Source of the DNA: Wurfbainia villosa
Taxonomy: Eukaryota; Streptophyta; Magnoliopsida; Zingiberales; Zingiberaceae
Direction: 5' to 3'
NCBI GenBank assembly: GCA_025175895.1
Contig: JAKLTH010000238.1
Location: forward strand, 4,650,001-4,714,000
DNA length: 64,000 bases
Of the stretch, positions 34,694-44,137 are shown piece after piece. The position numbers and the translations under genes were made by a program. Below the pieces are notes generated by a model. It did no database searches. It was not told where the DNA came from and saw only the letters and a program-made list of their open reading frames with translations. Numbering within the stretch: position 1 is the first letter of the stretch; every line of letters begins with the position of its first letter.

Positions 34694-35908
34694 CTAATAT
34701 TTTGGACATCGATCAATGCGCGACTTGTGCACGATGTGTTTTTTACCGTCTGATCCATCGTGATTGTACAATAAAAGAGAAATGCACAGTGTTTCTATCT
34801 GTGCCTTTCTTTTACGATGAGCCCAATAGGTCAACCCTTGAATTCGTTGGGTCGTCGTCGTTGTTGTTCGGGGGATCGGTCGATCGGACTCCGGTCGTAT
34901 TACGATCGTTGGTGATCGCAATTGCAGTCGATTTCGAACACAATTCGATCGCGATTCAGTGGGACTTCGGTGCTAATCGGAATCTTGTCATGGTATGATC
35001 AGACTCCGACGCTGGTCAGATTGTGATCGGATTTCGATCGAATGACACCAGTGGAAAGAAATCGTGTGATCAAAAATTACTATGCATTCCTCATTTACTG
35101 TGCATCGCAGATGGGTGCGTAGGAAAGAGGCGCTCAGGATATCAAATTCGTGTGTTGTCTTCCCTCTCACGAACTGAATCCAACCGTGACATCATGGCGG
35201 AATCCCACCACAATTGACTAAAATACGATTGTCGTCTGGTCAGAGTCGGATTCTAATCGAAATCCAATGCGATTATAGTTGCGCGCGTCGGCAGGATTGC
35301 GGTCGGAATGTACAATACCACTCCTCGTTGTCGATGTCCCAGGATCGAATCCGCACTATAGCCCATCACCTGAACCCAGTGGGTGTCTGCACCATTTGAT
35401 CGCAGTCGGGATCCAATCATGATCTGATCAGATTCCGATTTCGGCTGAATCACTGTTGGATTTTGACCGGATCGGGATCAAAATCCGGTCCGATTGCACT
35501 CGCAATCCACTGTAATGTCAAGGCTATGATCGGTCACGATGTCGCGACCATGATCAATCACGAAGTCACAGCCACGGTCGATCACAATTTTGCAACTGTG
35601 ACGATCACAATTTTGTGGTCGAACTCGAAGTCTAGCGGGACCAGAGTCATATCGTGGTCGAAATTCAACTAGAATCCATCAGCGATCTGGCTGGACTTTG
35701 AGTCCGATGGTCCAGCTGGATTTCGAGTCTGGCTAGACCACGATCGACGGTCTAATCAGACTTCGAGTTCGGCGGGGCCACAGTTGGATCGCAATCAAAA
35801 TCTGATCGCTCGGCGACGATGCCGAGTGACAGTACAGGTGGTCGGGCAGAGTTACTATGCATATCGTGTACATGCATGCAGAAATTGTCGCCTAACATAT
35901 CAAATTCA
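34694..35908. repeat. CGATT-rich islands, at least two head-to-tail copies
   Basis: Continuous GATCG/CGATT/AATCGG vocabulary with recurring boundary words ('TGTGCATCGCAGATGG', 'CGCTCAGGATATCAAATTCGTGTG'). Frames on both strands are open by chance; none encodes a recognisable protein. Confidence 0.5.
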
Positions 35909-35924
35909 TATATATATACTTACT

Positions 35925-36047
35925 GTGCATTCGTACACACACTCATTCGTGAGCATCTCCATTATCCACCATCCGATTCTCTAGGATTGACTATAGTACA
36001 CATCTGATCGGACGGTAGATAATGGAGATGCTCATGGTTGAGTTGTA
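35925..36047. mobile_element. Palindromic MITE, copy 2
   Basis: 'CTCATTCGTGAGCATCTCCATTATCCACCATCC' on the left is mirrored by 'GGACGGTAGATAATGGAGATGCTCATGGTTGAG' on the right. TA runs lie on both sides. Confidence 0.6.
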
Positions 36048-36067
36048 TATATATATATATATACATA

Positions 36068-36202
36068 CTACACAATTCATCCGTGAACACCCGTGAGTTT
36101 CTCTATTATTTATTTTTCAATCTCCTAGGTTCAAGGATTAAACTATAATACTCACTCGATCAGACGGTAGATAATGAAGGTGTTCATGGATGAATTGTGT
36201 AG
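36068..36202. mobile_element. Palindromic MITE, copy 3, perfect 15-bp TIR
   Basis: Terminal inverted repeats CTACACAATTCATCC and GGATGAATTGTGTAG are perfect over 15 bp and enclose a 135-bp element that folds along its length (CACCCGTGAG... against ...GAAGGTGTTC). TA-rich sequence flanks it on each side (36046-36063 and about 36205-36215). Confidence 0.75.
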
Positions 36203-36219
36203 GGAATATATATATTATC

Positions 36220-36358
36220 CTATTCAACTCATCCATATACATCCGTGAGTACCTTCATTATTCATCATTTAATCTTCTAGGGTTAAAGGATTATGTTATA
36301 GTACACAATTCGATCAGACGATGAATAATAGAAAAGTGTTTATCTCATGAATTTTATA
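36220..36358. mobile_element. Palindromic MITE, copy 4
   Basis: Left CTATTCAACTCATCCATATACATCCGTGAG and the inner 'CATTATTCATCATTTAATC' pair with right 'GATCAGACGATGAATAATAG'. A (TA)n run at 36355-36377 follows. Confidence 0.6.
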
Positions 36359-36379
36359 TATATATATATATATATATCT

Positions 36380-37790
36380 CTTTTAAATGTTGATAATGAT
36401 TAGACATTTAGTGAACTATGAATCATTTAAAAATACAGATACATATTTAAAAAATTATAATGTTTAAATGTTGCATTTTACTCTATAAGATATAACAATG
36501 AATTATTACCAATTAATAATAATTAAGTATTGCTATGTATGTTGCATTTCTTTAATTACTAATTGGGAAACAAAAAACACTGTTAGAAAAAAATTTGGGA
36601 TTATTTAAAGTTAAATAGCAAGAAATTATTATCGATTAATAATGATTAAATATTGCTATCTAAGTGATATTTATATAAATGTTGTGAATTTAAAATAGCA
36701 AGATTCCATTATGAAATGCATTAGTAACACTTTTAAGTGTTTGGTAATTTACATTTGACAAAAGAAACCAAAGGCAAATTAGGATGGGAAATGAATCAAG
36801 TCAAATTTTATAATATTATTTGATAAAATAATCAAATCGAATCAAACCAATTAAACTTTTAAAATAACGGTTCAAATTTGATTTGATGTTTTTTATTAGA
36901 TTGAATTTGATTTATTTAATTGATATCAAACTTCTAAATCAAACTCAATTTAAGTTTTAATCAAGTTTATTAAAACTTATTTAAACTCAACTTATTTAAA
37001 TTTCATCTCAAATTTGTTTGTTTATTTGAAGTTTTAATATTTTAAATATTTATTTAATTGGTAAGTATAAACAATTCAAATGAGTATAAGTAAATTTATA
37101 AATGAATTTGATTATGAATATGATTCATAAGTTTTGTTTATAAATATAGTTTACCAACTGTGTTCATGAATAATATTCATGAAAAGAGTTTACGAACAAT
37201 GTTCATGAATATTAAAAAAATAAATACATATATATTTAAATTTGTTCGTTTAATTAATTTTATATTGAACAAACATAAATAAATTCTTATCAAATTGAAT
37301 AATAAATTTGGTCGTGATCACTTTGTTCATTTAAAATAAAAGTATTAGCACTAAGAATATTTTTGGATAAAGAAACTTCGGTAAATCTTTTATTAAATTG
37401 TCAATTTTAAAATAAAAAAATATTGTGTATAAGTGCACCAATTGTTCATTTTATTTAAAAAAATCAAATCAAACTAACTTGAAAGTTGGATTTGGTTTAT
37501 TTATTTTTTGCTAAATTAGCTTTGTTTGGTCTACATACCTACATAAAATAATATCACGATATAATAATATCCAACGACTTAAATTAAATTGACCTAAAAT
37601 GATAATTTTGATTTGTTTTTTTTTAAATATATATAATTCGGCTCACATGTTAATATCATTTGGTGGGAATTAAAATAAAATATAGAAAATTTTGGTCCGA
37701 AATCGAATAGGTCTGCGGTGGCATTTTGGTAAAATAATAAATATAGAGATACTTTTCGGTAAATCAAGAATACGCGAGATTTGTCCCCAT
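36380..37790. other. AT-rich intergenic DNA with AATCAAA-type repeats
   Basis: 36780-37510 holds many 'AAATCAAACTCAA/TTGATTTG' words like the interior of the AT-rich MITEs, with no clear ends. No gene. Confidence 0.4.
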
Positions 37791-38050
37791 AGAATTGACG
37801 TGGTGACTAAGATACGACGGTACTTATAGATATGACGTAGATTGATTTTAGAGGAAATTTAAAGTCCTTTTCTGAATTTAAATGATCTTCACGTATTTTG
37901 GTCATTATATCAAGACTCATAGGATTTTTCGTAATTTATCTTTTCCACAATGACTATAGAATAGATGGGTAGAAAATACTAAATTGATTATTCCAACCTT
38001 TGCACGAAGGTGTGATTTGATAAATTGTTATTTAAGGAATTTTTCTTTTA
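37790..38050 (+). repeat. Possible old SINE (unnamed fourth family)
   Basis: 'GACGTGGTGACTAAGATACGACGG' and 'TAGGATTTTTCGTAATTTATCTTTTCCACAATGACTATAGAATAGATGGGTAG' recur in altered form at 5555-5735 and 62595-62770. Neither box B nor a target duplication is clear. Confidence 0.35.
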
Positions 38051-38066
38051 TAATGCGTATCTCATG

Positions 38067-38279
38067 ATATAAAAGATTGGAATCCGTCGACTTAGCGATC
38101 CCTATCAGTCCGTCTTCGGACCATTGTAGGAGAGGTAAATCACGATAAGCCTTTAACCTTTGAGATAAATAACTAACACATGAAGAAATGACACCCTCAC
38201 ATTTATAAGAGATTGATCTGTTATTCTATGATACAATATTTGTATGTATTAGTCATTAGGTTCTTCGTTTCGGGGCTTG
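38067..38279 (-). mobile_element. SINE, family B, close to the SMI1-like gene promoter
   Basis: The reverse complement aligns with the 8689-8900 copy from the tRNA-like head to the 'GGATTCCAATCTTTT' tail. Flanks 'ATAATGCGTATCTC' (about 38050-38063) and 'GTAACGCGTATCCC' (about 38279-38292) look like a decayed target duplication. It ends about 95 bp upstream of the G-box. Confidence 0.72.
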
Positions 38280-38372
38280 TAACGCGTATCCCGATTTATA
38301 CTCCTATCGGGCGAATTAACGTTTCTTGAACGATTCCATTTTCTTCCGTCCGTCCTCACGCGGCTGTCGTTT

Positions 38373-38382
38373 GCCACGTGGC
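38373..38382 (+). promoter_or_regulatory. Perfect G-box GCCACGTGGC
   Basis: A 10-bp palindrome containing the CACGTG core bound by plant bZIP and bHLH factors, 30 bp upstream of the TATA box of the next gene. It suggests light, ABA or stress control, by inference only. Confidence 0.7.
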
Positions 38383-38412
38383 GACAACTGATATCCTCAC
38401 CCCACCATTCGC

Positions 38413-38420
38413 TATTTATA
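38413..38420 (+). promoter_or_regulatory. TATA box
   Basis: TATTTATA, 64 bp before the chosen ATG at 38477. An in-frame ATG at 38435 lies too close to this box to be in a normal transcript, which decides the start. Confidence 0.55.
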
Positions 38421-38476
38421 CCCTACTCTGTTTCATGTTCCGCCCAAACGGCCGCCGCCGCCCTCGTTCCCATCGC

Positions 38477-39451
38477 ATGACGACGACGATCGCCTCGGCA
38501 GCCGGTCCTCCGCCGACTCCGCCCGTCACTCCCAGAGTGTGCTTCTCGTTTGCGGCCTACGCCAAGGCGGTCGTTGCGCACCTCCGCGCTTCCGGCGTCC
38601 CCATAGCCCCCGGCCTCTCCCACGACGAGTTCGCCGCCGTCGAGTCCGCCTACGGCTTCGAGTTCCCCCCCGACATCTGCTCCATCCTACGCGAGGGCCT
38701 TCCCGTCGGCCCTGGCTTCCCCAACTGGCGCTCTGCCTCGCGGCAGCAGCTCCGCCTCCTCCTCGGCCTCCCAACCGCCGCAATCCTCCGCGAGGTCTCC
38801 GCCGGGGACTTCTGGCTAGCTTCGTGGGCGCCCCGCTCTGAGAACCCCATTTCCGCAGCTTCCGCCGCGAGGGACTTCCTCCGCCGCGCCCCGCCGCTGG
38901 TTCCTATTTACCGGCAATTCTACATTCCGGCATCGCCCTGCGTCGCCGGGAACCCCGTCTTCTATGTCCGTGGCGGAGACGTGAAGCTCGCGGGACTGGA
39001 CCTAGCGGACTTCTTCCGGAGGGAGCGGCGGCGAGGCTGGGCTGCAGGCGCACCGGTGCCGGCATGGGCGGCGACCTCGGCGAGGAGGGTGGACTTTTGG
39101 ACGGAACTGGCCGAGGAGGCCGCGTGGCGGGAAAGGCGACGGATCTGCTCGCCGTGGGAGGCGAGGGTGGAGCAGCTGCTCCACGAGGCGAGTCAACGGC
39201 TGAAAGAAGCAGGGTGGGCCGAAGAGGAGGTGGCGGAAATGATTGCACCGCCATCGCACGCTGCCGCCGTCGGGGTCTCCTCCGGCGCAGAGAGAATGGG
39301 CAAAAGCGCCGTGCTTCGCCACGCGAAGCTGCTCTCCCTGGCGTTGCTCCGCGGCGGTTGGAGCGCCGGCGAGGTGGTGGAATCAATGGGGTGGACGACG
39401 AGCCGAGCGGCGACCGTGGAGGCTGGGACCCGAATCGATCGCCGCGTCTAG
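38477..39451 (+). CDS. SMI1/KNR4-like plant protein, intronless
   Basis: 324 aa from the ATG at 38477; the frame stays open upstream (another ATG at 38435), but the TATA box favours 38477. After a Pro-rich N-terminus, FAAYAKAVVAHLRASGVPIAPGL leads into HDEFAAVESAYGFEFPPD and ICSILREGLPVGPGFPNWRS (about 49-86), the pattern of the SMI1/KNR4 fold, in which a short helix, a hydrophobic 'F.FP.D' and a following L...G are typical. Later blocks are RRAPPLVPIYRQFYIP, NPVFYVRGGDVKLAGLDLADFF, a helical Glu/Arg-rich region, and KLLSLALLRGGWSAGEVVESM near the end. SMI1/KNR4 proteins are regulators of cell-wall synthesis in yeast and modules of diverse systems elsewhere; the plant role is unknown. GC content is very high. 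Long frames on the reverse strand are shadows. Confidence 0.82.
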   Translation: MTTTIASAAGPPPTPPVTPRVCFSFAAYAKAVVAHLRASGVPIAPGLSHDEFAAVESAYGFEFPPDICSILREGLPVGPGFPNWRSASRQQLRLLLGLPTAAILREVSAGDFWLASWAPRSENPISAASAARDFLRRAPPLVPIYRQFYIPASPCVAGNPVFYVRGGDVKLAGLDLADFFRRERRRGWAAGAPVPAWAATSARRVDFWTELAEEAAWRERRRICSPWEARVEQLLHEASQRLKEAGWAEEEVAEMIAPPSHAAAVGVSSGAERMGKSAVLRHAKLLSLALLRGGWSAGEVVESMGWTTSRAATVEAGTRIDRRV

Positions 39452-39669
39452 GCGACCCCATCAAAATGGCTTCTTTTTTTCCCCAATTTAAATAAATAAA
39501 TAAATAAATAAAAGGCGTGTTATCAATTACACTCTTAAATTCACAGCAGCTACAGGAGAGTTGACTATGGATTAAGCTCTTTAAAATCACTTGACGTTCC
39601 ATTTTTCATATTTAATTAAATATTGTATTGTATTTTTTTTTCATTATATATATATATAAGAATATTATG
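39452..39669. other. 3' flank with (AAAT)n and (TA)n runs
   Basis: AAATAAATAAAT at about 39488-39512 and a TA run at about 39645-39658, which borders the next palindromic element. Confidence 0.5.
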
Positions 39670-39806
39670 CTATACAATTTAAGTGTTCGTGAGCATCTCT
39701 ATTATTCATCTAATTTTTTATGATTCAAAGATTGAACTATAATGTTCATTCGTTCGGACAGTAGATAACGAAGGTGCTCACGAATGTTCATGAATGAATT
39801 ATGTAG
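39670..39806. mobile_element. Palindromic MITE, copy 5
   Basis: CTATACAATTTAAGTGTTCGTGAGCA on the left is mirrored by TGCTCACGAATGTTCATGAATGAATTATGTAG on the right, in the same layout as the 36068 copy. A (TA)n run lies immediately to its left. Confidence 0.68.
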
Positions 39807-39865
39807 AATAATTTTATTGAATGGGTCGTTGACTTGATTAAATATCCATCATATCCAATGGCTTA

Positions 39866-40068
39866 GAAGATTGGAATCTGTTAATTTAATGACCCCTGTT
39901 TGTTCATTTTCAGATTATCATAAGAGAAAGATAAATTATGATAAATTTTTGACATTTGAAATTAGTAATTAGTGCATAGAAGGATGATATCCTCATATTT
40001 GTAAGGAACTGAATTGTTTTTCTATAGTGCAATATCTGTATGTATTAGTTACTAGATTTGTTCCATAC
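39866..40068 (-). mobile_element. SINE, family B, decayed
   Basis: 'GAAGATTGGAATCTGTTAATTTAATGACCCC' and 'CTGTATGTATTAGTTACTAGATTTGTTCC' align in reverse with the 8689 and 38067 copies. No target duplication is visible. Confidence 0.6.
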
Positions 40069-40279
40069 GAGCTATGCATCGGATCCGAGAAGAAAGAAAG
40101 AGAGGTTGATATAGTGATATTTTTCACATATTTTATACTCATCGATTGTATGTAGGATATTTTATTCATTAGTAAATCAGTAGACGATTAAGAGAGTAAT
40201 ATCTCACCAATACTTTGCCAAAGGAAGATATATATTTGATCGGAGATAATATCCTGCATGATTAATCTCTGTGTGTCTG

Positions 40280-40640
40280 TGGGTGAAAAATCAGGAATGC
40301 ATAGTAATCATCGTTGTTGTCGTCATTGGCACATCGCTCGGTATCACATCGGCAAATCTCGATCGGATTACGATTGGATTTTGATCGGATCATGATCGGA
40401 ATTAAGTTAGATTGCGATTGCAATCGGGCGGGATTCCGATCGCGATCGGATTGAATTTCGATAATGATCCGATCCGAATCCGATTGAGTTGTGACTAGAT
40501 TTTTGTCAGAATCCGATCCGATTGTGGTTGTGACATCGCGATCATTGTCAGTCGAATTCGGGTTAGATTCTGACCACGATTCAATTGGAATCTGATCGTG
40601 ATCCAATCAAAATCCGACTATGATTAGATGATACAGACAC
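40280..40640. repeat. CGATT-rich island
   Basis: Dense GATCGGATT/CGATTGGAT words; the reverse frame here is made of D/R/N/S codons generated by those words and is not a gene. Confidence 0.55.
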
Positions 40641-40877
40641 TCCTAGGATTTAGGCAGTGAACTATAGCATGAATGATAGTCGACGATGATGAAATTCGAC
40701 ATCACGCGCAAATGGATATTATTGTACATTTCTAAATCGGACGACGAAGAACGAGTTGTGTACAAACACACACGAACACATTACACAGGCCATCACTACT
40801 CATATTTGATAATCTATGTTTTCAGATGTGTCCCGATTTTGCAAATATAGATGGTTTTTCTCTTAGGTCAAATTATG

Positions 40878-41097
40878 GCCCCCGTAGGAAGGGGCTAGTA
40901 GCTAGTGTATGTAGAAAGTTGTACAAATGGACAACGGATCAATTCCTCGTAAAAGCGAGTGTTCCGTCCCTCTATGCACTGATTACTAGTCTCAAAGGCT
41001 AAAGACCCACCGTAATTTACCTCCCTTACGATGGCCCGAAGGCGGATTGATAGGAGCCGCTAAATTGACGGTTCCAACCTTTGCACAAGTGAAGTGA
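40878..41097 (+). mobile_element. SINE, family B, with 13-bp perfect target duplication
   Basis: AGGTCAAATTATG at 40865-40877 and 41098-41110 bounds a 220-bp element. The head GGGGCTAGTAGCTAGTGTATG is box A-like, GGATCAATTCC is box B-like, and the 3' end reads 'GACGGTTCCAACCTTTGCACAAG'. It is in forward orientation, unlike the other three copies. Confidence 0.87.
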
Positions 41098-41289
41098 AGG
41101 TCAAATTATGTAAATTTAGATGTCGATTTTCAAATGCATTCATTTGAATTCTGAATCCCGATTCTTTTGGTTTTTCTTTTAAATATTTTGCTCTCGTACC
41201 ACAGGACAATCAAGTTCACGATGAAGATTTTGTGATGCAAAATGATCATTTTATTATAGTATGAAAAACTAAATCGTGGCATAAGGCAC

Positions 41290-41640
41290 GATGCAGTGGT
41301 AAAAACGAAAAGATATTTTATAAAAAAATATAATTCAATTTATTTTACTGTGATGTTATTCGATGATAAATTTAGAAAAAATTAATTCGGTCAGTCTTAA
41401 GGTCTAGGAGTTTATTCGATGGTCGGAGTATGATTTCGACGTTGGACCGTCGTTCAACTATGACGCGATTGCAAAGTCCGGACTGAATTATAAAAAAACT
41501 ATGAACGCTTTCTTGATTTATCTTTGACGGCCGATGGAGACCACTCGGACTTCGATTTTATCCGGTTTAATTATTGATGAGGCATCTCAAAAGCCCGTGA
41601 GACCGGCTCGGTCATTCTTAGATATTAGTCAGATTTAAGA
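41290..41640 (-). repeat. Dispersed repeat (family D), reverse copy
   Basis: 'GATGGAGACCACTCGGACTTCGATTTTATCC' and 'CAAAGTCCGGACTGAATTATAAAAA' are the inverse of words in 42960-43345 and 57280-57990. No ends or coding capacity were found. Confidence 0.45.
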
Positions 41641-41879
41641 TTCGGATATCTTGATATCAATATAAAAAAAAAAATCGTGGAGATTTATTAGAGTGAAGCA
41701 TGATAAACCCCTTAATTGGAAAGATAATTTATCTTTGATGAAAATAAATTTTAAAATTTTTGGCAATTAACATCCTAAAGAAAATACAATCACGGCCTTT
41801 CCTGAGTTGACCTGGTTCCGATTCCTGAGTTGGGTCCGGTCCCGCGGTCAAGTCAACGTGCTCCAAGACTTTGGGTTTG

Positions 41880-42175
41880 AACATTAGTCAAAGCCATGCT
41901 GAATATGTCGGTCTGCCGTAGTCGATCGGCCGGCTTCATGAGGTCGTGAGCGCCAACCGGCCGAGATGCTGCCGGCGGCAGCAATCAGGCCATGCGCTCA
42001 TCATCCCTCCAGGCGCCCGCTGGTTGTGGAAGCCCTGGCGATTCCCCAGGTAGACCTCCGACGACGACGGCTGCAGCCCAGACCTCCTCCAGGCCTTGGT
42101 GGCTGTCGCCGTCTTGCATACCGTGTGAAGGTTGGTCGGAGACGCCGGCAGCGGTAAGGCCACGTCGAGGCAAGT
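41880..42175. other. Isolated GC-rich island of unknown origin
   Basis: A sharply bounded GC-rich block with GCCGGCGGCAGC, CTCCAGGCGCCCGC and CAGGCCTTGGTGG, in otherwise AT-rich family D repeats. Several frames stay open for 60-75 codons, but none resembles a known protein or has a start context. It could be a gene fragment captured by an element. Confidence 0.4.
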
Positions 42176-42214
42176 GTTTTTTTTTTTATTATTATTATTT
42201 TTTAAGATGATCAA

Positions 42215-43420
42215 TTTGATGTCATACAAAATTTTCATGACGGATGATTCAATATCATACGAGCCTTAATTTGGCTCGATTAATCGCTGAAGATGATTAA
42301 TTCGGTCCGATGATTCTACGAGGATGCATCTTCGACAATTGAGTCGGAAGAGATCGGAGCTCCTGCGGATCTTCACCAATCACCTGGATGCATCAAGGAA
42401 ACACTCGCAGCTTGACGGTCCAGCTCTGACTCCACAATCCCGTCATCCCTAAAAGACTATTCAATGCTAAAACCTTACTCCATCTGCCAGATAAATTCCT
42501 ACACAGAGGCTTGCACCTATAAATTTTTTTGAAATTCATCGTCGAATGTTATTTCAACAAACAATCAAACTGCGTTTTCATATGGAATGTTTTTTCGCTT
42601 TTGCCGCTGCATTGTGCCCCTGGAGACAGATAAATTTCGAACGTTGATCGTATAGATAGTCATTCTACTTGTTACATTGCATCATGCTCCAATTCGAGTA
42701 TAAAATATTCGAGCCTTCAATCTAATTAATTATGAGGATGATTAATTCAATTTCATAAAAAATTCTTATCGACAGTATAGAATAAATAAAAAAATATTCA
42801 CATCGAAAGGTCTAACAGTTCAACATTTTAAAATTCATCATCTCTGCTCTATAAATAGATCATAGTTAAAGATCGAATCGAAAATATTTTAAAAATTATA
42901 TGAACATCCTACCATTGCATCGTAATCCTGAAAACCAAATTAGTTCTGAAATTTAAAGAGATATCGGAGGGTTTTTTTTTCACCATGGTATTCAAACCTT
43001 CGGTCTGATTAATTTTTGAGAGTGACTAACCCTGCCCTACAGACCTTCGGAACGTCTTGCCTATAACTGAGCTGGATAAGATCGAAGTTCAAGTGGTCTC
43101 TACCAGCCACGAGGGGTAAATCAGGAAAGCACCTATAATTTTTTCATGGTTCAGTTCGGATTCTGCAGTCACATCATCCCTGAATGACGGTTCAATATCG
43201 AAATCGTACTCCGTCAATCGAACAAACTCCTGAGTTCAAAGACTATCTAAATAATTTTTTTTAAATTCATCATCAAATATTATTATAATAAAAAATCGAA
43301 CTATATTTTCTTATAAAATATCTCTCCGTTTTCATCATTTCACCGAGCCCTTGCCTTGGAGACAGAGGTTTACTTGTTTAATTCTGAGCCACCTCGCGTA
43401 ATAAATTTCTTTCAACAAAG
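42215..43420 (+). repeat. Dispersed repeat (family D), two tandem copies
   Basis: Copies at about 42215-42620 and 42960-43345 share 'TTGATTAATTTTGAG', 'GATCGGAG(C/T)TC', a 'CTCC(A/G)TCTGCC' type stretch, 'AAATTCATCATC' and an end near 'CATTTCACCG(A/T)GCCC', with the same order of words at 57280-57990. It may be LTR- or MITE-derived; no ends are defined. Confidence 0.45.
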
Positions 43421-44137
43421 TCGATGCGTTGACTGTCAACAGGACGAAGGGGCGGCGAGGGATCGAGGACATCCACAGTGATGTAACAGGTCAAAGTTTT
43501 GACATTCGTTCAAGTCAACTTCTTCATCTTCAAAACTCTTGACTTTACTGTGTACGTACTCAGGCGGGCATCGAGTCATAAATGCTTAAAATTGAGAATT
43601 TAAATGAGTGCGGATCATATTAAATGACAATGTTTGATTTCTATTCTCAACTTCAATTGAGGAGCTCAGCGCCGCCACGTTGACCCAAATCACGGCATGT
43701 CCGTAGTTGAATCTGAAGAGTTGGATGTGTTGAATAACGATCATGACCAGCACTGCGATCAAGTCGTGGACCGTTCTAGAACCAACACTATGATCATGGT
43801 CAGTACCACGATTAGATTGTGATTCATCCGGAAGACAACGGCATACCGACATCATGGTCGTGGCCGTGAAGACGATCAAATCGTGGTTCGTTCTAGAGAC
43901 GACGAGAAGTTTGAGATTTTCACTAATGCATGATATTTTAGGTCTAAACTACTATATATGACTAGGAATGCATATATAGAATCATTGTAACTCTAAAACC
44001 GTGCAATTCTAATTAATTTCTTTTAATCATTTTGCGAAGTAAGCACTTTATCAAATCATGTTAAAATTCTTGTTCTTGTCTTTCTTTTTCTCAATTTTCA
44101 TTTCTTCCGTCGTGGTTTTCTTCATTGTTATTGTATC
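43421..44137. other. Spacer upstream of the copia nest, perhaps part of an old LTR
   Basis: Contains TATA-like TACTATATATG at about 43949 and A/T-rich sequence leading to the PBS-like site at 44150. This could be the 5' LTR of the outer copia element, but its partner at the other end could not be identified. Confidence 0.35.

Noticed and set aside
34079..36007. Many ORFs of 60-115 aa
   Set aside because: Composition is set by CGATT words and (TA)n; none matches a protein.
36380..37790. CRISPR-like regular repeats
   Set aside because: Repeats are irregular, AT-rich and without unique spacers; the window is plant nuclear DNA.
38904..39602. 232-aa reverse frame over the SMI1-like gene
   Set aside because: Pro/Arg-rich shadow that ends inside the promoter of nothing recognisable.
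41936..42238. Reverse-strand 100-aa ORF in the GC island
   Set aside because: Starts in poly-Asn/Lys low-complexity sequence and has no recognisable domain; reported only as an island.
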